64,000 nucleotides of DNA from Ophthalmolycus amberensis (lineage: Eukaryota; Chordata; Actinopteri; Perciformes; Zoarcidae): assembly GCA_024529925.1 (NCBI GenBank), contig JAFEUB010001060.1, positions 124,001 to 188,000 of the forward strand, in the 5' to 3' direction. Below, piece by piece: positions 33,930 through 45,451 of the stretch. The notes below the pieces were generated by a model. That model made no database searches and was not told the origin of the DNA. It saw nothing but the letters and a program-made list of their open reading frames with translations. The first letter of the stretch is position 1; every line of letters begins with the position of its first letter. The position numbers were made by a program, and so were the translations under genes.

Positions 33930-34035
33930 GCAGGTTGACTCACTGCTCTCATGGTGTTTTGGGCTGCAGCAGGCAGCTGTTTTCTCACAGGAGGTGGTGG
34001 AGGCCAAAAACAGAGCTGAAATTTGTATTTGTTCA
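33930..34035 (+). repeat. Dispersed teleost repeat fragment, copy 2
   Basis: It has GCAGCAGGCAGCTGTTTTCT then GGAGGTGGTGGAGGCCAAAA and ACAGAGCTGAAA, the same order of words as the fragment at 24225-24330 but more diverged. Confidence 0.35.
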
Positions 34036-36330
34036 GGACTTTCTGCTGCACCCAGGTGGCTTAGGAAATCAGATTCAAGCACATTCGTTTTGTGTGGATG
34101 TATTCCTGAGAAGAATGATGCCAAAAGCTACATAATAACACTCATGGCTTGCAGCGTAATATTGCCTTGATGCCCAATTTCTCTGGCAGAGGCTCAGTAG
34201 AGAACTGTGCTGTCTTGGCGGCTCCCAGGTGGGGATATGTGACTGTGTGTGACTGTGATAAAGGCAGGCTGGAAAAAGGAGTAAAGTGCTCAGTACACAC
34301 TCGCTGAATAAATGATGGTAAACACATGTAAACACACACCTAGCCACCCTTCATCAGTCAGGCCCGTCCTGCTCTCACCGCATGCACACATCAGTGCCCT
34401 GGAAGCTGCTCCTCAGCTCTTTTAGCTTACTTAATTAAACCGACCATCTCTCCTCCAATTTCTCCCCATTAAGGAGCTGTAAATCTGGGAAGCAGCTCCG
34501 ACTCACAGCAATTTACCCACACAATGATGCAACCGGCTTACGTTGGCCTTGCAGCCTAATCAGCTCCATGAATAAATCAGATGGCAGTGGAAGCAGGAGG
34601 CTGGAAGAGATGTGTAAGCATTTATGTGGTTTAGCGCCCTGGGATGTGTGTGATGCTTCCTTTTATGGTTTGTTTTGGAGGTTGCTTATTGGTCGAGGGT
34701 GTACTGTACATCCGAGGTAACGTAGAGTCAACTGAGGCCGAGCAGATGGAGGGAGACGGAGTGCCAACAGAAAGTGTCACACATTGACGGTCTTATTGTT
34801 TTGCGCATTGAATGTTTTTTTGTTTTGTTTGGAATCTGTCGGTTTTGGCCGGGAGCAGACTTGGCCTGTTTATCGGAGGCCGGCCAAAATGGATGAGAAT
34901 CTGCTTGTGGGGGGGAGACAGGCAGCCATGAGGAAACGCACTGTGCTCAAGATGCACTGGGCTGTTTATCCGCAGCAGAAAGCTCATATGTTCTGAGCCC
35001 CTACTGCTTTTGTATATATGCTGATGTGTTACAGTTTTTTTTGCAAAAATCAAGATTACACAACTTTGTGTTTTCTTGTTTGTTTTTTAAGTAAATAAAT
35101 AAAAAGGTCGCCTCATTTCACTGTGCCCGTCATCATATAGATTGTGTTAGATTACATTTAAACATGTTTAAGGAGGCATGTGTGATCATGTGTAATGGGC
35201 TTATAAATGACTCTACTTGGTCAAAATGTAATTGAATATATGGGAGGAAAACACATAAAACTTTGTAAAATATGTTTTTACTTTACTTAAAGCAAACAAT
35301 GAGTACTTACAGAAATCCCAATATAATGCACTCAAGAAATATAATGTATTTTAACTATGGGACTGATAATACACTTTCATTTATAATAGATAAATACACA
35401 CAGGACCAGTATATATGAAAACACAATGTTACATAACCTTATAGTAATATGTAGTTATACTACAACTTTGGAATAAATACTGAGATTCATCGCCAATGGC
35501 CACTCTTTGCATTAATGGTTTATTCTACTACATCCTTGTGCTTAATCCTCTCATTGGAAGCATGCATACACCTCCATAGTGTACTGTAAATAGTATCACA
35601 TATAAATATATTGTATGTCAGGTAGTATGAGCAATAGATGTTACATGACTCATTTGGCATTCACATCATGTAGTAGTATGAGCTAGATTTCGTGCAGAAT
35701 CGGGTGTGTATCCCTTTAAACCAAATAACTAAATCGTCGTTCTGTGCTAAAGTTCACAGGCAAAGAGAGGGGTTTCATATATATTAGTTTTACTTCATTT
35801 TTAGAAATGAGACACAAATAAATGCCAGCAATGGTTATTGAGATGTAATCTGCAAAAAAAAATCGGTGTTTTGCGTAGATTTGTAGTGAATTAATAGGAG
35901 CTACATTTTATGACAAAGAGGTGATGCCAGTCCATATTTGAAGACACTTCCAGTCAAAACCAAAACCCTATAATTCATACTCGCAGACCTGCACGACAAG
36001 AAGCCTGTTAGACCCTGAGAGTCCTTCAGGCCCTGCTGCAACACCGCAGACTGTGATAGAGACAGGGAGTCTTTCTGCAAGAACAGAGCATATTTAACAA
36101 TAGTAATAATAATAATGAAGGGAAATATTTGTCTTTCCTGTCAGCTGGACAGAGAGGACGCAGTGCGGTGCTTAGAGAACCCACCTCGTATTAATACAGA
36201 AGAATAACTTTTTCTTTCATGTAACATTGCGACTGTAGCGCCCCATCAAGTTCCATAAAGTAAAACCATTCATCACCGCGCTTTTGGTGCCGTTCTCGAG
36301 GGCGAAACCCAAAAAGGCGTGGCCGCTGTC

Positions 36331-36410
36331 ATCGCGGCCATCCATCACCTTTCCCACGTTGTGCGCTGCGGCCGCTGCCATCCGTCACGTTTTCCCACGG
36401 TGCACTCTGA
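36331..36410. repeat. GC-rich two-copy tandem repeat, period about 40 bp
   Basis: GCCATCCATCACCTTTCCCA and GCCATCCGTCACGTTTTCCC recur 40 bp apart, each preceded by GCGGCC or CGGCCGCT. It lies in a short CpG-rich island in otherwise AT-rich DNA. Confidence 0.7.
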
Positions 36411-38271
36411 GAGCCCAGATATTACAAAATAAATGTCACGCGAGCCCTGCCTGTCAGGTATAAGATGTGTGTATACATGCAGTGTTTTAACTTGAGATAT
36501 GTGAATACATCCGAGTTCATATCTGACTTTAAAATGAAACGGACAGATGTAAGATAACACCCGGAGGCTGAAAACCACCTTTCAGAAGTGCATTTAAGAT
36601 AAGGAAAGACACGAAGCGGCTTTATAATGCACCTTAACACACACACACACACACTTGTGGCACAGAAATACTGCCTGGAACGTTGTGAGCCCGGATGAGA
36701 GAAGAGATGGTTTGATATCTGAACCCAACACATGCTGTAGTTGTCTAGCGGTGCTGTAAGGGGACCAAACACTCTTTTAGGATATTATCTTTTATTAAAA
36801 CAATACTGGGCCAATTTATTGTCCTTGGCAAAAGCCAGCACAAGAAATCTGCGGACACTGGACTCGTAGGATTTATTGTGTTACACTGGTCACCTCACAC
36901 AGTATATAATGAGGAGGCCGGTAATAAACTTGCCTCTGAAAACAAGCCAGCTAACATTACTCCAAGTATGAAGGTGAACCGTTTAATCTAAAGCTGGATC
37001 TATCTGCTGCCATTTAAGTCTCTGCGGAGATATAGCAGCATCATTAAAATTAAATAACCAGCCAGCTGTGGACTAGAGCTGCTGAAAAATCACTTCTATG
37101 ATCAGTTGACATATTTTATGCCAAAGCATGCACAGACAGAAGTGCTTTATCAGTAACATGCAGCATCCTTCTCTCCTGAATATTTTGCATACAGATGTAT
37201 GTATATTTCATGAATGGGATGCATTCACATGATATGAGCGTATGTAGTTGAAATGAAACCAAGTAGTTTTATTACCTAAACCAAACCAACTAAGTTACCA
37301 AACTAAGTACCGCAAACGCACATTGAAAGTTTATTTACACGTCTACAGTATTAAACGTTGGATCCTGTTGTAGTTGCTATGAGCAGAATTTGTATTGCGC
37401 AGTTAACATTTTATTGATGTATTCATTTACCATTCACTAACATTTTACAATGTATCACATAGCTTCAATAACATGCAACAAATTCAAAATGAACATCCCG
37501 ATGCTTATGTGGAGGCAACTCCATTTCTTTAAGAGTAAGGGAAATATTTTTGTCTTAGTTAATAATTAAAAACATCAATTGTTGATTTAATGTGCAAGAC
37601 AAGATTATTTTTCAATTTTCACCCGAAGCCCTGATCTTCCCCAACCAGGCGCTGTGTCCCAAACAGAACAACAGGATGCAAACCCCGGTCCAAACCTCAC
37701 ACTTCCTGGTGTGAGATATCTCCTAAACATCTTGGGGCAAAGATAAATCATCGTATAAAAACTCATTTAGCATGGGAGAGGGTTGCATCGAGGAGATTGT
37801 GTTCTAGTGCACTTCTTATTATTAAAGGTAACCAATGGGAAAAGTTGCACCTGAAGACTTTCACAAAGAATGATTTCACAGTTTCATCTTCCCAGCCTGT
37901 AGAAGGCTGAAGCACTTGACATACTGTACTGCAGTGCACATGAAGCACTTTAGGGGTGACACATAAACCAAAGCCACAAACAGTTTATGTGTTTCTCCTC
38001 CACCATAATCAATATGTCTAATGTTACACAGCTACAACCTCGATGCTTTCCCTGCACTTTCCTCCGCAACTGTATCCTCTCATGTTGAAGCGTGATCGTA
38101 AAATAGCACGAAGATAATCGATACATTAAATTGGCGTCCTGAGAGTGAGTGTCTGGAGGATATGTTGGTCTCCAGTTTCTTATACTCAATATTCCCTGTT
38201 AGGGTATGTTTTTATTGAACTTAGTGTTGCTTACAGTAAGGAAGCAATATAGCAAACTTTACTTTCTTTGT

Positions 38272-38522
38272 ATCCACCAAGGAGCTGATGTTTTCAGTTT
38301 GTTTTCTTTGTGTTTGTCTGGAGGATTACAGAAAAAACTACTTGCCTGGTTTTCATGAAACTAGGGGAAAGGGTGTAGCATGTGTCAACCCTAAACCCGT
38401 TACATTTTGGAGCAGATCCGAATCACGGGGCGAATAATCAAATTATTGTTGACTTTCGTTGACATTGCGAGGTAGGGCATGGCCTTGGTGGACGTCCGCA
38501 CTCTTCAAGAGCCCTTTTAGTT
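38272..38522 (+). repeat. Widespread short repeat, near-complete copy
   Basis: It starts TCCACCAAGGAGCTGATGTT and continues with GGATTACAGAAAAAACTA, CATGAAACTAGGGG, CATTTTGGAGCAGATCCGAA, TCACGGGGCG and GACATTGCGAGGTAGGGC. I recognise this as a short interspersed repeat found in many fish and some invertebrates, with the head usually CCTCCGCCAAGGAGGTT. It does not code. The mechanism of spread is not known to me. Confidence 0.6.
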
Positions 38523-38647
38523 TGTGATTTGATTTGATTTGGTTGAGCCTTCAGCCGATAAAAGGCTCATAAAATGTCAAAAAGCTAGCTGAAAGAATGG
38601 TTTCTGTCATTTACAACAGTCATTGAGAATTGTAAAGGTGGTCCAAT

Positions 38648-38801
38648 TACCTCCGCCAAGCAGGTTATGATTTTGATTCGGTTTGTCAGAAGAATTACAG
38701 TAAAACTACGGGCCCGATTCTCAGCACACTTGGTGGAAAGATGACGCGTGTGTCAGATAAGCCATTGAGGGGATTGGCCTTGGGCGAAGGTCTGCTCTCC
38801 A
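38648..38801 (+). repeat. Same short repeat, second copy with internal loss
   Basis: It starts ACCTCCGCCAAGCAGGTTAT and shares ATTACAGTAAAACTACGGGC, then loses the middle (the GGAGCAGATCCGAAT part) and resumes GGGCGAAGGTCTGCTCTCC. Same orientation as 38272-38522, 126 bp apart. Confidence 0.6.
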
Positions 38802-41360
38802 ACAATAAGTACATCCATAAACACATACGCTGAGTTTACTCCAGAACGACACTGTCAACATGGTTCTTCTACGAAACAGATGGTTATTTTTGTAGGTGTT
38901 ATTTCCAGAATAAACCCACGATGTGTTGTTCCCACCTACACATTTTAAAGGGAAAAAAAAAGTATTTTCACACTTGCAATGAAGTTGTCAAGCCTGACAC
39001 CTCATAGCTCCAAACAAGTAAGCTCAGTGTTGGAATCGTGTTTCCTGAAGCAAAAGAAAATCCAATACGTGAGAGTCAACTGTCACAGAGGACTTCTGGG
39101 AAGGAGAGGCTACAGTGGCAGATGCTGCTGTATGATGAAGGATGGATGGATAACAGGGGACCTATCAACCCCACAGTTCTGAACACCAGGCTGAGTACAT
39201 GTGACGGGCTGAACAAACACTCTCAGGATCTCTCTTTCCTGTGTTTATTTCACCCTGACCTCCCATTCGGCGGCACGATGCTGCTGGAGCTTGAGCGCTG
39301 CAAAATGGGCATGAAAAGCAAAGACAGTTGCTGGTGTTATCGACATAAAAACATCTCCCTGTTGATTCTGATGTTCTTCTGGAAGCAATTTCTCCTCTGT
39401 GGGAAAACTAAATTACAACCGTGATATCATAAAAGTGGGAAACGGCTGTAAACGCATGATTTAATATTTGATTATGTATCATATCAGACAGACCTGTTCG
39501 GATCAGAATATACCAAACATCTGAACTCCTATCTGCCAAAACTGGCAGACACTTTTAATAAGATGTGACAGCAGTGACACGCTCAACTTAACCCTAAACC
39601 CCATGACAAATGAACAGAGATCCTGACACAGACTGTTCATGAGATTTTAATATAACGCTGTGAGGGAAGACAGTTGTCTGGTGCTGCCGTGAACATACCA
39701 ATGATGTATGCTTTACGGTTATTCTTATAGAAGAACCTAACACTACATTAACTAAAAAAATGTTTCTTTCTCAAGTCATGAACACGGGACTCACAGGGCT
39801 TCCATATATATCTGCCGTTTTCCGAAGAAATAATAAAAAAAGTATGTCTAGTCTCCCCAATAATCTATGTGAGATCTTTGATGTTTCCTGGTACATAATG
39901 TCCCCAAATAACAAGACAATGTCGTATTCATCCCCCGACCCCCAACATAAAGATTGAAAGCGTACAACTGAGAGCATTAGCTGTAGAAATACAGCGGTGG
40001 TATTTCTACTAGCAGTTTTCTAGTACAGATTTGATCAGTCCTAATTTACATTCTCCATATCCCCTGTTCCGTCGCTGCCCATTTTCTCTGCAGCATCTGT
40101 TAAAGCTAAGCTAAGCTGAGCTTAGCTAGCCGGGGTCAAGTAGAGGTCTGGCACATTGTCACACATTTGACCGTCAGCGAAGGTGGAGACCAAAGGGGAA
40201 ATCTCTGTCATTGCTCTCAGATTCGGCCAATAAAAAAGGACGCAGATGTTAAATCGAGGAGCAGCAACTACTTGTGTTCCTCTGTCGGTGAAGGAACCAC
40301 CTTGAATACAACATGTTAACTCATCACAATTCAAGTCCAATGTGTTTGGTCATGTCTCATCATCAGGCTGCACAGGTCCACATCAGAGCGAGACAGTCAC
40401 ATCATGTTATTCTAAAATCATCTCCGCGCTCGTCCGGTCTGAATTGTAAGTCATGAGCTATTTCTGGCGGAGGCTTTGTCAGCAGTCCTGCGCTGAAACC
40501 CACCCTGATGAGCCGGGTTATATACTGCTGGAAACGACTATCCGATGTAATAACTCCACCGCTTCGCTAAGGGCCACCGAAAATAATTAACGTCTCTTTC
40601 AGAACATATTTTCCCATCAGCTTAAGTGGCATGGAAATACAATCGGATCGCATACAGACGCAGCCCTCTGAAATGAACAGCTGGTCCACGACAGGGCCCA
40701 GCCATGGATGCATTGTGGGAGATGGATAGGGCGTTCCAGGATGAATCATAAGCGGTGGGGACTTTTTCTTTGGTTGCATAAGGCATGTTCATTGAGTCAG
40801 CGCATAATATGGTCATATGGATTCTGGCTTTTCGATACATATATCGGCTCTAATGGCTGAAATTGTGATGATTATAAGAATAAGTTTTGGATTTGAGTGC
40901 TGTGGACAGCACTAATGGAATATTGATAATTACGGGGATTTCTGCATAGAGCTGATGGAGCAAATTACTGATATTGAGACAAGCGTCAATATTCAAAAAA
41001 AGAAAAAAAGAACATGATTTATTTTTCCTGATGTTTCTAAGGTAGTCATACCAAGGCTCATCATCACCTCAGGGAGGGATCAGTACGTCAGTGTTTCTCT
41101 GGAGTTGTTTTTCTTTTTATTATTAGATTTTATGCAAGAATTGGAATCATTTTAGGGTCCATGTGTTTTTTGTAAAACTGTAGAAGAACATATATTATTT
41201 TTTTGATTCATACACATCACGTTCTCACTCCTAACTTGTCAAATACGTCAGCTGGTCAGTGGTCCTACACTACAATTATGACACCCTATGTTCACCTCTA
41301 GCTTCAGTCAAATTGAATTACATAAAACACTTTCCTTAAAAACAAAATGGACTTCCGGTT
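38802..41360. other. Non-coding stretch, no gene recognised
   Basis: It contains a hairpin at 39983-40009, a small palindrome AGCTAAGCTGAGCTTAGCT near 40104-40122, and otherwise unique-looking DNA. The open frame at 39038-39424 matches nothing I know. Confidence 0.5.
39983..40009. other. Perfect 10-bp stem, 7-nt loop
   Basis: GTAGAAATAC pairs fully with GTATTTCTAC across AGCGGTG. No terminator-like T tract or known RNA motif is seen. Confidence 0.8.
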
Positions 41361-41369
41361 CCTTGGTAT

Positions 41370-41560
41370 GGTTTAGGCAACAAAAGTACTTGGGTTAGGT
41401 AAAGATTATGGTTTGAGTTAAAATATGTACTTCTGTTACGTAGTTAAGGAGGCTACGCTACTTACGCGATGCAGGTTTTTAACTTAAAATCAGGCAACAT
41501 GGACTTTTGATTTCACACGGGGCACAGACCTCAGTCTCCTGTGTTATGGGCCAACCATCC
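41370..41560 (+). repeat. Dispersed repeat family, fragment A
   Basis: GTTTAGGCAACAAAAGTACT, GGTTAGGTAAAGATTATGGT and TGAGTTAAAAT are followed downstream by CACACGGGGC and CTCAGTCTCCTG. Three further fragments of the family lie at 43385-43450, 57999-58115 and 60878-61165. I recognise it as a common teleost repeat of unknown class. Confidence 0.5.
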
Positions 41561-43384
41561 ACCCAGAGCTCCTCACCATGTGCACACTTAGTCGCTCTTA
41601 ATACTACCTCATCTACACCCACATAGAGCATCATGGTTTGAAGCGTAGGGCCACTTACCAAGCTGCCATATATGACGACTCATACATTGTATTACAGAAG
41701 ATTCAAGGATAACAAGCATCAATAATCAACAGCTTCAAAATGCATAAAAATGAGCGAGCGATAGAAGGTCGTCTGGTCATCTGTCAGAGTCTTATGAACA
41801 GATACAGATGTGACTACAGTTCAGAAGAGACAGAGGCAGGGCACATTTATTTATACATCACATTTAACATCAAGGGAATTCAAAGAGATTTACAAATTCA
41901 AAACATTTAAAAGTCATTAAAATCTTTTTACAAAAACCTATATATATATGTTTAAAATACAAGTTACAGTCTTGACCCTAGGGGACAGGAAGCAGACCTG
42001 TCCTATCAGAGTAAAGACATCAGTAAATATCCTCAGCTCCTAATATCGGCAGCTCTGTGCCGTTCCTGTTGTTCCATGTTGTTCGCGTGCACACCTGTAA
42101 CAAAGCCAGCGACTCTCATACTGGGATTGTAAATTGGTTTCCGGGTTAACTGGTTCTCCCCCTAGAGCTCGTCCATCAAATCTTTGCACCTGCAGCCAGA
42201 TGGCCCAGATTTACTGTTTGTTTATTGGCCTTATTTTACCCTATTTACCAGTCTGTTAACTCATTTCTACTTATTTATGGCACTTAAAGTATTTCCCCAT
42301 AGTCTTAAGGTTAATGTCTCATGACATGTCTTTATCCTGACTATGGCCTTCAGCACGATTTCATTTTCATGTAATGACTTCCCAGTTTTTATGAAAATCA
42401 TGTTCCATTTTCCTCTGCATTTGCACCGTCATTTCGCATCCAAATTAAACACAACACTGAACGAATTGATTCATTGAAGTAAAATATGTAATTGGAAAAA
42501 CAGCGGCCTCCGGACAGAAACCAGTGTCTGTCAGCTTACGTTCTGTAGGTACAGGCCAGACATTGCACGTTAACATAATGCTTCCATTCTAATGTCACAG
42601 CCCTTATAAACTATGTATACTATTATTTAATCTGTAATTATGATCTTTAGTTCAAACATTTGAACTGCCGGCATTCAACTTTTGGTGGATATGGAGGTCA
42701 GATTCTTTGGATGGTCACATTCCCACCTGCTGTAGAGAACGGTCAGACGGTGGATGCTGCTCTTGGCCTCTGAAAGATGGTGTCAATAGTTGTCTTTGTC
42801 ACTACGTCAGGGCAAATACAGAACGCGTGTGAACACTTTCCCGAGACCTTGTGGCACACAGCGGCAAGGCGTCTTATTGAGCCCAAAGACCTTGGACAAG
42901 AAGAGAAAAAATGTATTACAGTGGGGAAAAAAGAAATCAGTAATTCTAGTGAGCATCTTGCTTTTGGCTTGTTCTCCTAAACTGTGTTGGCTTTATTCAT
43001 AGATTCATTGACGGTGCTATAAATGTAAGGTTAAGGTGAACGAGCAAAGAACATGTTGCTTTTATAATTGTGTCTGATTTGGAAAAAAAAGGTCAAATGG
43101 AAATCAACGGCGGAACAAATGGAAATCAAAGTCGAAATCAACTTGGAACAATGAATTCTGATTATTTATAACATGTCAATGACAAAGGTTGTTGATTATT
43201 ACACGTATTTGGAAAAATACAATCTTTGTACAGACTTTATATTTGTACCACAAGAGATACACAAATGTGGTGATTGCTGTTTGGATTCAAATAACTACCT
43301 TTGTTACTTACAATGAGTATGGAAGTAATGCAACTAGAGTTCAGTAATGAAGTTACACAACAAAAGTAAAGTAAAATCAGTCAA

Positions 43385-43450
43385 TCTTTGGTTATTTTCA
43401 ACCGGGACACGAACAGCGGTCTCCTGGGTGAAGATCCTGTGCATCTTTGA
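43385..43450 (+). repeat. Dispersed repeat family, fragment B
   Basis: It carries only the downstream part: CAACCGGGACACGAACAGCG then GTCTCCTGGGTGAAGATCC. This matches the GGGACAGCAGTCTCCTGGTG part of the fragment at 60878-61165. Confidence 0.5.
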
Positions 43451-44416
43451 CCCTATGCTCATTCTATTACAGCAGCGTCTCTGACTTTCTAATAATGTAT
43501 CGGTGGGTTCACAATGGAGTTAGTTGAAAGCTGTGCGTCGCATACCAACTCAGGGGAGCACTGACCCACCAAGTTGGGCATGAGAACAGTTTGTCGGTTC
43601 AATGTCTTCTTACATACGTTCGATGAGGAGTGAACATGAATTCATACACATTGATTGGACAGTTTTGGTGACTGTCACTCGGCATCATCAGCACCTATGA
43701 GGGGAAATCAAAACGTCCTGTTACTGACTGAAGGCAACACTTCTTTATATCCTATGGTGTCACAAAGCAGAACGGGTAGAAATATGAAAATGATTAGTCG
43801 GAACCACGACTCAACCTCCTTTTATGAATGATAACGACCATGTAGGAACAGTATTAAAAAGAAACATTTTAAATCCTGGCTATGATACAGGCTTAGTCTG
43901 GCTCATCTTATCTGTCAGTAAAAAACATTTCTGTCTGACTACCGTGATAGACGAGACGGTCTTTGCCTCTTAGCGGTTACAGAATTGGATAACCCTTTTA
44001 ACCAATCACAGGTTCCCACAGAGCCTCCAGGCTTGTTCTCAACCTATAACACACGTTCGTTCACTGCAGCTGATCTGAAACTGCAGTTTTAACCTCTTGT
44101 ACTTCCTACTGGCAAAGCTAGCGTAAACATATTCCTATCAGCAAGGCGGGAAGGTTAAGACATAGTTATTACATTAAGCTGCATAAAGAGTCGCTCACTC
44201 GTGTTCAGCCACGTTTAACATGAAGGCGGCATATTAAATGTCCTCGGTTGAGTTTTGTGTTTTTTTTCATGGCGATAGAGAAGCAGGCAGATGAAGCCAG
44301 GAGGCTGAATAGGATCCTGAAAATGATGTTGCTCCTCTATTTGCTGTGAAGCTCAAAAGAAGATACCGAGAATGCCCGTGGATATAGATTCGGAGGGCGA
44401 GAGGGAAGTGAGTTTT

Positions 44417-44456
44417 GTGAGAGAGAGAGAAGGAGAGAGAGAGAGAAGGAGAGAGA
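44417..44456. repeat. GA-rich low-complexity tract
   Basis: GAGAGA units interrupted by AAGGA, read directly. Confidence 0.9.
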
Positions 44457-45407
44457 TGTCCGGAGCCCGACAGAACGGAGAGAGGAAGAGGAATACAAAG
44501 AGAGGAAGCGCGAGCGAGGCGACTGACGGATGCAGCAAAGACGGGATGTGGCCGTTGCCACCATTATCTTCTGATACACTTTTAAACAAACTTTTTTCTA
44601 AATTTGGGAAATTAATTTCAAACTTCGACCCCTCGGGAGCCACATTAAACAGTGCCTCGGCCACAGAAGAAGGAGCGAGGCCGTTTCCTCTTTATCAACC
44701 TCCGTGTCTAATCACGGCCTCTGTGCAGTCGAGCAGAGCTGGAGAGTAACAGCTTTCATTAAAGCACTGCGGCCATTAATGCTCAGTTATACAGCCATTG
44801 TGGAGTCAACCTTTCCCTGGTTTAAGTTGGCCAGTCTCTCTGACAATCACTTTCATCAGATTATTATTAATTCCTATGATATATAGATTTTTAACAGAGG
44901 TAAAAATAAAGCTTTTTGTATAACTACACACTGTTATCTTTGAAGACTTAAGCTTAGCACTAATTGCTGTGGTATTTCTGCAAAGCACTCATGTACAACG
45001 TAACCTCACGGAAATACAAGATCAGACCACGACTCCCCAACACTGCGATTTCGTTGTGGTGGCACATGATGTTTTTAAATGATGTGCTGCAAAGTCACTT
45101 CATCAGTGAGTAATGCAGCTTCAAGCAATAGCACCACAAATAAATCATTTATTTTAATTGGATTTCAATACTTTCAATCACTATGGACTAAGCAGTAGCT
45201 TCCTAAATGTGTTCTTTCACATTTAAAGAGACCCTGTGGAGAAGTAACAAGCAAGATAATCAGATACACAGAATAAAGTACAACTACAGCTGCATCAGGC
45301 TGGTTGTATCCCCGGCCTTTTGCTTCACAGAGGCAGCAGCCAGCAAATTAAGCTCTTTTTCGGTTTGCTCTCTCGTTATCCCCCCCCCTGCCTTTATCTC
45401 AGTCATC

Positions 45408-45451
45408 TCTCTCTCTCATTGTGACCTCTCTCTCTCTCTCTCTCTCTCTCT
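45408..45451. repeat. CT microsatellite, two blocks
   Basis: CT units at about 45408-45417 and 45426-45451, separated by ATTGTGAC. Confidence 0.9.

Larger units (their letters stand above)
32790..38270. other. Non-coding stretch, no gene recognised
   Basis: It includes a repeat fragment at 33930-34035, a possible conserved block at 34430-34610, a very AT-rich part (35030-35900), a GC-rich local duplication (36331-36410) and a CA run (about 36637-36655). I see no gene. Confidence 0.5.

Noticed and set aside
39038..39424. Open frame of 128 codons
   Set aside because: No recognised family and no exon signals that I can support.
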